A stretch of 64,000 bases of DNA from JAKFWF01 sp031374115 (GTDB lineage Bacteria; Pseudomonadota; Alphaproteobacteria; Rhizobiales; Hyphomicrobiaceae). The stretch covers positions 1 to 64,000 of the forward strand of contig JANMNO010000061.1 of the NCBI GenBank assembly GCA_031374115.1, given 5' to 3'. The first letter of the stretch is position 1, and each line of letters begins with the position of its first letter. Made by a program: the position numbers and the translations under genes. A model generated the notes under the pieces. The model worked only from the letters and a program-made list of their open reading frames with translations. It had not been told where the DNA came from and ran no database searches. Shown here one piece after another: positions 51,039 to 59,383 of this stretch.

Positions 51039-52193
51039 TCAGGATTTGCGGAAAAAACGGTTCGGGACGAACGGCATCGCGACGACGGACGCGGCGAGCG
51101 GCTTACCGCGCACCAGCAGTTGCAGCGGCGTGCCCGGCGCAGCGTGAGCGGCTGTGACGTAGCCCATGGCGATCGGCGCATTCAGGCTGGGACCAAAACC
51201 GCCCGACGTAACGACGCCGATTTTTTCACCGCCGGCTGAAAGTATCTCGGTTCCTTCTCGCGCTGGTGCGCGACCCTCGGGGCGAATGCCGACGCGCTTG
51301 CGGGCTGGGCCGTTGGCAAGTTCGGTCTGAATACGTCTGGCACCGGGAAACCCGCCCTCAATGCGCCGCCGCTTCTGGATCGACCAGGCGAGCCCTGCTT
51401 CAATGGGCGACGTCGTGGTGTCGATGTCATGACCATAAAGGCACAAACCGGCTTCGAGGCGCAGACTATCGCGCGCCCCGAGGCCAATTGGTTGGACGGC
51501 TGGATGACTTGAAAGTGCCGACCAAACATTTACAACGTCCGCCTCACGAACGGCAATTTCGTAGCCATCCTCGCCCGTGTAGCCTGACCGGCTGAACAGT
51601 ACCGGGGAGCCATCCACAGTCGCCCTGTGAATCGTCATGAACGGCATTGCCGCCGCTGCTGGGATGAACTTTGCCAACACGCCGGCTGCTGCCGGACCTT
51701 GGAGGGCGAGAAGACTTGTGGCCTCAGTTGCCGTCTCCAATCGAACGCCCGTGGGCAAGCGGCTCGATATATGCGCGTAGTCCGCGCTTTTGCAGCCCGC
51801 ATTTACGACAAGGTAGATCCGGCCGTCGTCGGCGGCTTCAGCCGATCGCGCGAACATTAGATCGTCGAGAACGCCGCCGTCTTCCGCCAGCAGTTGCGAA
51901 TAGCGTTGCTGGCCCGGTGCCAAGTTCAAAACATCGGCAGGAATCAACGTTTCGAGGGCGTGAGCGACCTTGTCGTGTTTTCCGTCCTCAGAAATGAGGA
52001 CTGCCTGCCCCATATGGGACACATCGAACAGACCCGCCTTTTCGCGGGTCCAAAGATGCTCCTTCAGCACGCCCATCGGGTACTGAACCGGCATCTCATA
52101 GCCGGCGAACGGCACCATCTTGGCGCCGAGTGACACGTGAAAATCATAAAGGGGGGTACGCGACAGAGGGGCAGACGCGGTTGTTCCGCTCAT
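51039..52193 (-). CDS. gcvT: Glycine cleavage system aminomethyltransferase (T protein)
   Basis: The 384-residue protein transfers the one-carbon unit from methylamine-lipoyl GcvH to tetrahydrofolate and frees ammonia. Visible features are LGAKMVPFAGYEMPVQY, DVSHMGQ, the folate-binding YTGEDGYEI and the C-terminal VTSGGFGPSL. ATG 52193 follows GGGA; an in-frame ATG at 52208 adds five residues. The start lies directly behind the tandem glycine riboswitch, and its ribosome-binding site can pair with leader sequence. Confidence 0.96.
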   Translation of the reverse strand: MSGTTASAPLSRTPLYDFHVSLGAKMVPFAGYEMPVQYPMGVLKEHLWTREKAGLFDVSHMGQAVLISEDGKHDKVAHALETLIPADVLNLAPGQQRYSQLLAEDGGVLDDLMFARSAEAADDGRIYLVVNAGCKSADYAHISSRLPTGVRLETATEATSLLALQGPAAAGVLAKFIPAAAAMPFMTIHRATVDGSPVLFSRSGYTGEDGYEIAVREADVVNVWSALSSHPAVQPIGLGARDSLRLEAGLCLYGHDIDTTTSPIEAGLAWSIQKRRRIEGGFPGARRIQTELANGPARKRVGIRPEGRAPAREGTEILSAGGEKIGVVTSGGFGPSLNAPIAMGYVTAAHAAPGTPLQLLVRGKPLAASVVAMPFVPNRFFRKS

Positions 52194-52195
52194 TC

Positions 52196-52234
52196 GAGGT
52201 CCCAACATGGCTCAAACACAGGGACGCGCACCTC
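52196..52234 (-). promoter_or_regulatory. Possible riboswitch expression platform sequestering the gcvT ribosome-binding site
   Basis: On the minus strand GAGG (52234-52231) and TCCC (52224-52221), split by a 6-base bulge, can pair with GGGACCTC (52203-52196), which ends 2 bases before ATG 52193 and includes the only GGGA ribosome-binding candidate. This hairpin would hide the start; glycine binding would need to favour an alternative fold. No T-run follows, so control of translation is more likely than termination. Confidence 0.4.
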
Positions 52235-52248
52235 GCGCCCAAGGTAGA

Positions 52249-52465
52249 GCCCCCTCTGTCTTGGGACCTGAGAGATTCGGCACGTTCCCCCGCCCTTATG
52301 AGCGGGCGGATGCAATGCCTTATCACCTTCGGTAGGACGGGTGCCAACGCACCTCGCCCACTTTCCAGAGAACCATCAACCTGCGGTCCGTTTGCCTGAG
52401 AGTTTCCGGGGCGGTTGCTCCTTCGGCGCCGTCACTCGAGGAAAGAGATCAGGTCTCTTCCGCAG
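52249..52465 (-). ncRNA. Tandem glycine riboswitch
   Basis: The minus-strand leader of gcvT holds two consecutive glycine aptamers. The first has CGCCGAAGGAGCAA and AACTCTCAGGCAAA followed by GGACCGC; the second has ACCGAAGGTGATAAGGC and AATCTCTCAGGT followed by AGACAGAGGGGGC. The repeated CTCTCAGG core and the GAAGG segments are the riboswitch consensus. Two aptamers bound by glycine normally activate glycine-cleavage genes. A possible expression platform lies between aptamer 2 and the start codon. Confidence 0.93.
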
Positions 52466-52566
52466 GTCTCGATTGGCAACTTCGTGAAAATAGTGGACCG
52501 CGGCTGGAAGTCAATGCTTCGCCGGTCAGTCCAGAAATATATTCGTGGAGAATAACTTAGACAACG

Positions 52567-53241
52567 TCAGCCGGCGCCCGGCACATTGCGATCGAAGCCA
52601 ACGAACACTTCGAATTCGCCAGGCCGTGTGCCCTCGGGGATCGTGAACGTCACGGTGCGAACCATCGAGAAATAGCCGATCGGCTTATCGATCGCGACTG
52701 CCACATCGACCTTCATCTTGTCGCTCGTGACCTTCTCGCGCTTGGCATCGGTGACGAATACGTTGAGCGGCATCGTGATGTTGCCGGCCTTGCCCTTGGG
52801 GCCCAGCAACACGCGGCCGGAGAAGCCATACTTGACGATGACCTTGTTCTGTTCGATCTGACATTCACGCGCGGTCTTGGTAATTTCCCCACGGTGCATC
52901 ACGGCGAGGCCGTCGCCGGCGCGGCCCTGCTCGTAGATCGTCAGGTTGTTGTCACGTGGCCAGACCACGAAACGGGGACAGCCATGGGCAACTTCGCCGC
53001 TGCTACCGCCGCTGCTATCGCCGCCGTCGGATTTAGCGGCGACCAGAAGTTGCTCCTCGGAGACGCCTTTTGTTGCGGCTGGAGAGGCGCCGGAACCACC
53101 GAAAACGCCGCCGCCAATACCGGATGTAAGCGTCGACATGCCGCAGCCGGCGACCAGTCCGATCAGAGCGAGTGCCGCGCCGAGACGAAACATTGGACGG
53201 CAAACGCGTGCGAGCGTCGATGAAGCAAGGTTTTCTGTCAC
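52567..53241 (-). CDS. Lipoprotein of unknown function
   Basis: The protein has a lipoprotein signal with lipobox LVAGC, then a Gly/Ser-rich linker and a compact C-terminal domain (about residues 100-220) of beta character, including VAHGCPRFVVWP, NKVIVKYGFSGRVLLGPKG and GEFEVFVGFDRNVPG. I do not recognise a named family. It is probably anchored in the outer or inner membrane facing the periplasm. A GTG start at 53241 behind GGGAAAA gives a 16-residue basic n-region; ATG 53193, just before the hydrophobic stretch, is the alternative. It is divergent from ispH. Confidence 0.72.
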   Translation of the reverse strand: MTENLASSTLARVCRPMFRLGAALALIGLVAGCGMSTLTSGIGGGVFGGSGASPAATKGVSEEQLLVAAKSDGGDSSGGSSGEVAHGCPRFVVWPRDNNLTIYEQGRAGDGLAVMHRGEITKTARECQIEQNKVIVKYGFSGRVLLGPKGKAGNITMPLNVFVTDAKREKVTSDKMKVDVAVAIDKPIGYFSMVRTVTFTIPEGTRPGEFEVFVGFDRNVPGAG

Positions 53242-53433
53242 GTTTTCCCGTCCGTCCGTGAAGCATGCTGCCGAAGCAGCTGAACAAAGAACTGCCCCAC
53301 CGCAATTCCCATTCAATCTAGCGTCTTTCGACTCGTTCAACGAATTGCATTGCACTTAGCACCCTCGACAGCCGCAGGCCAAGCGCGTAGCAACCAGTAA
53401 GACCATTTCCACAAGCCATGAAGCGGTTCTGCC

Positions 53434-54474
53434 ATGACTTCTGCAAAACGCCCCGTCGATCAACAAACTGCGACAGCGAACTCCCTTCAGGCGCCGCACA
53501 AACCAAAATTGACCATTCTCATGGCCGCCCCTCGCGGTTTTTGCGCTGGCGTCGATCGCGCAATTCAAATCGTCGAGTTGGCAATCCTCAAGTATGGCGC
53601 CCCCGTGTATGTTCGCCACGAGATTGTCCACAATAGGTATGTTGTGGACAATCTGCGGGCAAAAGGCGCCATTTTTGTGGAAGACCTCGACGAGATCCCA
53701 GATGACGGGCAACCTGTGATCTTTTCAGCGCACGGTGTACCGAAAGCCGTTCCCCTCTCAGCCCAACAACGAAACATGTTCTATCTCGACGCCACCTGCC
53801 CATTGGTTTCCAAGGTGCATAAGGAAGCGGGCCACCATTTCGAGCGCGGGCACGAGATCGTCCTGATCGGTCACGCGGGTCACCCGGAAGTCGTGGGCAC
53901 AATGGGACAGCTTCCCGAAGGTGCCGTGACGCTGCTGGAGACCCCTGACGATGCCCGAGCCTATACACCAAAGGATGCCTCGCGCCTCGCCTATCTGACG
54001 CAAACCACGCTGTCGGTCGACGATACGGCAGAGATCGTGGAAGTGCTCAAGGCGCGCTTCCCGGATATCGCCGGGCCTTATAAGGAAGATATCTGCTACG
54101 CGACCACCAATCGCCAGATATCGGTAAAGGCGATCGCCAGCAAAGTAGAGCGTGTATTGGTCGTGGGCGCGCCGAACAGTTCCAACTCTCAGCGCCTCGT
54201 CGAGGTGGCGGAAAAGTCGGGCTGCCCGAAGGCCGTTCTCGTCCAGCGCGCCGCCGAAATTCCATGGGAGGTTTTCTCCGGCATAACCTCGTTAGGTATA
54301 ACGGCCGGCGCATCGGCGCCCGAAGTGCTTGTCGACGAGATGGTCACAGCGTTCCGCGAGCGCTATGATGTGACGGTCGAAGAAGTCGTCACCGCGCGCG
54401 AAAACATCGCCTTCAACGTGCCGCGAGAGTTGCGCGAGACGGCCTTGGCCGCGAAGTCCCTCCAAGGCAACTGA
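53434..54474 (+). CDS. ispH: 4-hydroxy-3-methylbut-2-enyl diphosphate reductase
   Basis: The 346-residue enzyme catalyses the last step of the MEP isoprenoid pathway, making IPP and DMAPP. The three cysteines that hold its iron-sulfur cluster are C37 (APRGFCAGV), C122 (DATCPLV) and C221 (DICYATTNRQ). The HPE motif GHAGHPEVVGT and the substrate-binding SSNSQRL are present. A 25-residue N-terminal extension precedes the core. ATG 53434 lacks a strong ribosome-binding site. thrB follows 5 bases later. Confidence 0.97.
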   Translation: MTSAKRPVDQQTATANSLQAPHKPKLTILMAAPRGFCAGVDRAIQIVELAILKYGAPVYVRHEIVHNRYVVDNLRAKGAIFVEDLDEIPDDGQPVIFSAHGVPKAVPLSAQQRNMFYLDATCPLVSKVHKEAGHHFERGHEIVLIGHAGHPEVVGTMGQLPEGAVTLLETPDDARAYTPKDASRLAYLTQTTLSVDDTAEIVEVLKARFPDIAGPYKEDICYATTNRQISVKAIASKVERVLVVGAPNSSNSQRLVEVAEKSGCPKAVLVQRAAEIPWEVFSGITSLGITAGASAPEVLVDEMVTAFRERYDVTVEEVVTARENIAFNVPRELRETALAAKSLQGN

Positions 54475-54479
54475 AACCA

Positions 54480-55460
54480 ATGGCCGTCTACACCGAAGTC
54501 GCCGACGAAGAACTGGCGCGTTTCATTGCGAGCTATGGCCTCGGGCCGGTGCTCAGCTGCAAAGGCATCGCCGAAGGCGTCGAGAATACGAATTACCTGG
54601 TCGGCACGACTTCGGGCCAGTTCATTCTCACACTGTACGAAAAGCGCGTCGACACCGGCGATCTGCCCTTTTTTTTGGGGTTTATGGAACACCTTGCGGC
54701 CAAGGGCTTGTCGTGCCCGACGCCGGTTAGGGATCAAGAGGGACGCAATCTGCGCGAGCTCGCTGGCCGCCCGGCAGCGTTAGTGACTTTTCTCGAGGGC
54801 CTGTGGCTGCGACGGCCTCTTGCTCACCACTGCCACAGCGTCGGCGTCGCACTCGCCCGGCTGCACGAGGCCGGCCGAGACTTCAAGATCCCCCGCGCTA
54901 ATGCGCTCGGCCCAGAAGGTTGGCGTCCCCTGTTCGAACGCTTCAAAGATCGCGCCGACGAAATTCGCCCGAGCCTTGCCGCGACGATCGAGAACGAACT
55001 CGAGACGGTACTCGGTGTTTGGCCCCGCGACTTGCCATATGGCGTCATTCACGCCGACCTGTTCCCCGATAATGTGTTCTTCAAAGGCGATCAGTTGTCC
55101 GGCTTGATCGACTTTTATTTCGCCTGCAACGATGGGTTGGCGTACGACATCGCCGTGTGCCTCAACGCCTGGTGTTTCCGCGATGACCTGTCATTCGATC
55201 TGGAAAAGGGAGCGGCGTTGCTGGCGGGCTATCAAAGTGTGCGCCGCCTGACGCCCGCCGAATGCGATGCGCTGCCGACGTTGTGCAGGGGTGCTGCACT
55301 GCGGTTTTTGCTCACCCGCGCCTATGACTGGGTCAATACACCGGCCGGCGCGATGGTCGTGAAACATGATCCAGTCCCGTATCTCGAGCGGTTACTGCAT
55401 CACGCGCGTATCGCCAGCGGCGGCTCGGCTGCAGACTATGGATTGGACCGTTCGCGATGA
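54480..55460 (+). CDS. thrB: Homoserine kinase, aminoglycoside-phosphotransferase-fold type
   Basis: The 326-residue protein is the ThrB form with a protein-kinase-like fold, found in Pseudomonas and alphaproteobacteria. It begins MAVYTEVADEELARFIASYGLG, a family signature, with ENTNYLV, the Brenner loop VIHADLFPDNVFF (His, Asp and Asn) and LIDFYFACND with the metal Asp. It phosphorylates homoserine for threonine synthesis. It lies 5 bases after ispH and overlaps rnhA by 4 bases, a conserved ispH-thrB-rnhA order in this group. Confidence 0.95.
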   Translation: MAVYTEVADEELARFIASYGLGPVLSCKGIAEGVENTNYLVGTTSGQFILTLYEKRVDTGDLPFFLGFMEHLAAKGLSCPTPVRDQEGRNLRELAGRPAALVTFLEGLWLRRPLAHHCHSVGVALARLHEAGRDFKIPRANALGPEGWRPLFERFKDRADEIRPSLAATIENELETVLGVWPRDLPYGVIHADLFPDNVFFKGDQLSGLIDFYFACNDGLAYDIAVCLNAWCFRDDLSFDLEKGAALLAGYQSVRRLTPAECDALPTLCRGAALRFLLTRAYDWVNTPAGAMVVKHDPVPYLERLLHHARIASGGSAADYGLDRSR

Positions 55461-55939
55461 CTGAAGAAACGGCACCGCCCGCAAAACACCTCGTCACGGT
55501 ATTCACGGACGGCGCCTGCTCCGGCAATCCGGGGCCGGGCGGCTGGGGGGCCATTTTGATGTCGGGCGGGCATCGCAAGGAATTGCGCGGATCCGAAGCC
55601 AATACCACCAACAATCGGATGGAGTTGTCGGCGGCCATCGGCGCGCTGGAAGCTCTTAAGAAGCCGTCCATCGTCGCCTTGCATACCGACAGCAACTACT
55701 TGAAAGACGGCATCACGAAATGGATCTTCGGGTGGAAGCGGAACGGCTGGAAGACTGCCGATAAAAAGCCGGTAAAGAACGAAGACCTGTGGAAGCGGCT
55801 CGATTTGGCGCTCAAGACGCACACGATCGAGTGGCATTGGGTGAAGGGTCATGCAGGGCACCCCGAGAACGAGCGCGCCGATGAACTCGCCCGCCTCGCC
55901 ATCTCGGAACTGCGGGAGGCGCAGAAGGCGAGACCTTAG
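55457..55939 (+). CDS. rnhA: Ribonuclease HI
   Basis: The 160-residue enzyme removes RNA from RNA-DNA hybrids such as R-loops and primers. The catalytic D18 lies in FTDGACSGNPGPGGWG, the Glu in NRMELSAAI, the next Asp in LHTDSNYL and the last Asp in ENERADELA, with His in GHAGHPEN. The basic handle WKRNGWKTADKKPVKN is present. Start ATG overlaps the thrB stop. It converges on the HerA-like gene with a 22-base gap. Confidence 0.97.
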   Translation: MTEETAPPAKHLVTVFTDGACSGNPGPGGWGAILMSGGHRKELRGSEANTTNNRMELSAAIGALEALKKPSIVALHTDSNYLKDGITKWIFGWKRNGWKTADKKPVKNEDLWKRLDLALKTHTIEWHWVKGHAGHPENERADELARLAISELREAQKARP

Positions 55940-55961
55940 AATTCAGCTGTGCCGTTCGAGT

Positions 55962-57401
55962 TTACTTCGTCCACTTGAATAGGCCGCCAAAAGCACTTTT
56001 CACGCCCTCCTTGGCCTTGCCGACGATCGTATTGCGGTCCTGCAGGCGTTCGTGGGCGGTATCGCCATCCGAGAGCTCCTTGTATTTCTTCTGATTGAAC
56101 ACGTCGGCTTCGATCAAAGCGCGACGCTCTTGCGTGTTCAAGGGACCGACACGCGACATCGGCGGCCTGATCAGCGTTCGCTGCACCATCGATGGTTCGC
56201 CCCGATTGTGCAGGAATGAGACTAGCGCCTCGCCGACTTTGAGCTCCTGGATTGCCCGCTCGGTATCGATATCGGGGTTAGCGCGGAACGTCTCTGCCGC
56301 CGCCCGAATCGCCTTCTGCTCCTTCGGCGTGAACGCGCGCAGCGCGTGCTGGATGCGATTGCCAAGCTGGGCCGAAATCCGGTCGGGCACGTCACTCGGG
56401 CTCTGCGTCACATAGTAGACGCCGACACCTTTCGATCGGATCAGTCGGGTGACGCGTTCGATTTGATCGAGCACTGCCTTGGGCGCACCGTCGAACAACA
56501 GATGCGCCTCGTCGAAAAGGAACACGAGTTTTGGCTTGTCCAGATCTCCGACCTCGGGGAGCTTGTCGAACAGTTCTGCCAGCATCCACAACAGGAATGT
56601 CGAATACAGCTTAGGCGTGTTCATCAACTTTTCAGCCGACAGAATGTTTACGATGCCTCGCCCATCGGGTGCCAACTTGATGAAATCGAGAATATCGAGT
56701 GCCGGCGCACCGAAGAATTTGTCTGCCCCCTGTTCTTCGAGCACCAACAGCCGGCGCTGAATGACACCGACGGTTTGCGGAGCGATGTTGCCATACTTGC
56801 TGCGCAACGAGGCCGCGCGCTTCCCCATCTCATCGATCACCGAGCGCAGATCCTGGAGGTCGTTGATGACCATCCTCTTGTCGCCGTCCTCGCGCTCGTC
56901 CTCGGCCCAGCGGAAGGCGATATTCAGCACGCCCTCCTGGGGTTCGGTCAATTCGAGCAATCGCGATAGCAGAAGAGGCCCCATCTCCTGAACGGTTGCG
57001 CGAACCGGATGACCGCGCTCGCCGAATATGTCCCAGAAAACTGTGGGAAACGAGCAATTGCCGTAATCGCTCAAGCCGATCTCCTCGGCGCGTTTCAATA
57101 GGATCGGCTTTGGTTCGCCGATCGCCGCAACACCGGAGAGATCGCCCTTGATATCGGCCGCAAACACCGGGACGCCGGCTGCGGAAAATCCTTCGGCGAG
57201 CACTTGCAGCGTCACTGTCTTACCGGTGCCGGTCGCGCCGGTGACGAGGCCATGGCGATTGGCCAGCGCCAGCTCGATCACTTCCGGAGAAAATTGCCGC
57301 CCCGACTGGCTGCAGCCGATGAGGATCATTCCATTTTCGACGTACGCGCGCGGGTCGGCTGGCTGGCCCTTATGCGCCGGATTTGCAGCCGCGTCGGACA
57401 T
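55962..57401 (-). CDS. HerA-like ATPase (DUF853)
   Basis: This 479-residue protein belongs to the DUF853 group of HerA/FtsK-like P-loop ATPases. Walker A is GATGTGKTVTLQ near residue 55, Walker B is LVFLFDEAHLLFDG, and a Q/R-rich segment DRISAQLGNRIQHALRAFT follows. The C-terminus is a basic helix. Bacterial members (such as YjgR) have no settled function; DNA or protein translocation is assumed. It has its own start 204 bases from the GST gene, with no obvious partners. Confidence 0.88.
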   Translation of the reverse strand: MSDAAANPAHKGQPADPRAYVENGMILIGCSQSGRQFSPEVIELALANRHGLVTGATGTGKTVTLQVLAEGFSAAGVPVFAADIKGDLSGVAAIGEPKPILLKRAEEIGLSDYGNCSFPTVFWDIFGERGHPVRATVQEMGPLLLSRLLELTEPQEGVLNIAFRWAEDEREDGDKRMVINDLQDLRSVIDEMGKRAASLRSKYGNIAPQTVGVIQRRLLVLEEQGADKFFGAPALDILDFIKLAPDGRGIVNILSAEKLMNTPKLYSTFLLWMLAELFDKLPEVGDLDKPKLVFLFDEAHLLFDGAPKAVLDQIERVTRLIRSKGVGVYYVTQSPSDVPDRISAQLGNRIQHALRAFTPKEQKAIRAAAETFRANPDIDTERAIQELKVGEALVSFLHNRGEPSMVQRTLIRPPMSRVGPLNTQERRALIEADVFNQKKYKELSDGDTAHERLQDRNTIVGKAKEGVKSAFGGLFKWTK

Positions 57402-57605
57402 GCTCGTAATTCCTCGTAATCGCGCTGGCGCAGACCGGAGCCGAGCAACCTATCCTACAAGCGGATCCCCGACTCAACGCGCCTAGCGCATCTCATCGTG
57501 ATGCCATGCCACTCAAGCTTTTGCAAAGCACAGTTGCATCGCCGACCAACTGAGAAAGGCGAATGCCGCACAACCAGTACTCAGGTCGCGCGGCATGATT
57601 CAAGC

Positions 57606-58217
57606 TCAACCGGTCAAACCTTCGTCTTTCATCGCTGCCTGGACCGCTGGCCGTTCTTGCATGCGCTTCATGAACGCCTGCACGTTAGGGTACGGCTTGA
57701 GGTCGATCTTCGTCGGTGCAGTCCACCGCAAAACCGTAAAGCAATAGGCATCAGGTACGCTGAAATCGTTGCCCATCAAATAGTTGTGCTTGCCGAAGTG
57801 GCTTTCTAGGTGCGCCAAGCGGGTAGCAAGCCTATCGCGCGCGATCTGCTTTGCTTCTTCTGGCATCGCGGGATTGAACAACGGAGAAAATCCCTTGTGC
57901 ATCTCGGTCGAAATGAAATTGAGCCATGCCTGCACCTTATAGCGATCGAGCGTGCCGTTGGCAGGCGCGAGTTTCTTTTCCGGCGCCTGATCCGCGATAT
58001 ACTGCACAATCGCTGGACCTTCAGTCAGGACCGTACCGTCGTCGAGTTCGAGTGCGGGTACATAACCCAGCGGATTGATTGTCTTGTAATCGCCGCCGCC
58101 TTCGATCGTTTTAGCTTTGATGTCAGTCTTGATCGTCTTGAAAGGCAGACCGGACTCTTTGAGTACGATGTGTGGTGATAGCGAGCAAACGCCGGGGGCA
58201 TAGTAAAGCTTCATCAT
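57606..58217 (-). CDS. Beta-class glutathione S-transferase
   Basis: The 203-residue protein has the N-terminal thioredoxin-like domain MKLYYAPGVCSLSPHI, with the Cys that marks bacterial beta-class GSTs, ILEYDDG-like ALELDDGTVLTEGPAIVQYI for glutathione binding, and a helical C-terminal domain. It conjugates glutathione or works in stress defence. ATG 58217 (or 58214) follows TGGAG. It diverges from fabI. Confidence 0.92.
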   Translation of the reverse strand: MMKLYYAPGVCSLSPHIVLKESGLPFKTIKTDIKAKTIEGGGDYKTINPLGYVPALELDDGTVLTEGPAIVQYIADQAPEKKLAPANGTLDRYKVQAWLNFISTEMHKGFSPLFNPAMPEEAKQIARDRLATRLAHLESHFGKHNYLMGNDFSVPDAYCFTVLRWTAPTKIDLKPYPNVQAFMKRMQERPAVQAAMKDEGLTG

Positions 58218-58409
58218 GCAAGACTCCATCCAAAGTGGTTCGAAGTTACGAGACAACGGTACTCGTCACGTCTATATCGGTGCCCGCAGCTAACGCCGCA
58301 AGCGACACCGTTGGCTATCCCGGATTGGTCATGCCTCCTGCATGGTAGACCCTTCAATTGCATGGTGTAGGATGGCCAAGCTTTCGAACTACGATGGGGA
58401 AATGATATT

Positions 58410-59255
58410 ATGACGGGTGGCGATCACACGGCAGACGTGCCGACTGGCAATCTCATGGCTGGCAAACGCGGCCTCATCATGGGTGTCGCCAATAATCGCT
58501 CCATTGCTTGGGGTATTGCCAGAGCGGTCGCAGCGCAAGGCGCGGAAGTAGCTTTGACATATCAAGGTGAAGCCCTGAAGAAACGCGTCGTGCCGCTGGC
58601 GGCAGAACTTGGTTCGGACGTCGTACTGCCATGTGACGTGACGGATGCAGCGTCGATGGATGCAGTGTTTGCCGAGTTGAAAGCGAAATGGGGCCGGCTC
58701 GACTTTTTGGTTCATGCCATTGCATTTGCCGACAAGGCCGAACTTGATGGCCGTTATGTCGACACGTCGGAGAAAAACTTTACGCAGTCGCTGCTCATCT
58801 CCTGTTACTCGTTCACGGCGCTCGCCAATCGCGCCGAAAAACTTATGACGGACGGCGGTTCGATGCTGACCTTGACCTACTACGGTGCCGAAAAGGTTAT
58901 GCCGCACTACAACGTGATGGGCGTCGCCAAGGCAGCGCTCGAAGCCAGTGTGCGCTATCTTGCCGCCGACCTTGGCAAACAGGCAATCCGCGTGAACGCC
59001 ATTTCCGCTGGTCCCATCAAGACGTTGGCAGCCTCCGGCATCTCCGACTTTCGCTACATATTGAAATGGAACGAGTATAACTCCGCGTTGCGCCGCACCG
59101 TGACAATCGAGGAAGTCGGCGCGTCGGGCCTCTATCTGCTGTCTGACTTAGGCCGTGCGGTAACTGGCGAGATCCACCACGTCGATGCCGGCTACCATGT
59201 CCAGGGCATGAAGAACGAGGATGCCCCCGACATCAACGTCGTTAAATCCGACTGA
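58410..59255 (+). CDS. fabI: Enoyl-[acyl-carrier-protein] reductase (NADH), FabI
   Basis: The 281-residue protein is a short-chain-dehydrogenase-type reductase completing each fatty-acid elongation cycle. It has GVANNRSIAWGIA for NAD binding and the FabI active site with Y157, Y167 and K174 in YYGAEKVMPHYNVMGVAK. The TLAASGI loop of the substrate site is present. The N-terminal extension of about 14 residues is longer than in E. coli. A paralogue elsewhere in the genome is common in this order. Confidence 0.95.
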   Translation: MTGGDHTADVPTGNLMAGKRGLIMGVANNRSIAWGIARAVAAQGAEVALTYQGEALKKRVVPLAAELGSDVVLPCDVTDAASMDAVFAELKAKWGRLDFLVHAIAFADKAELDGRYVDTSEKNFTQSLLISCYSFTALANRAEKLMTDGGSMLTLTYYGAEKVMPHYNVMGVAKAALEASVRYLAADLGKQAIRVNAISAGPIKTLAASGISDFRYILKWNEYNSALRRTVTIEEVGASGLYLLSDLGRAVTGEIHHVDAGYHVQGMKNEDAPDINVVKSD

Positions 59256-59383
59256 TTTTTCGTCAACGCCGCTCTTCTGCCCACAACGAATGTTTCGGTG
59301 CACGCAACGGCAACGGCCGATCTACGCGCTCACCCCCATTGTCGACGATGAGTAATCGTCGCCGCCAACCAAGGAGGTCTCAC

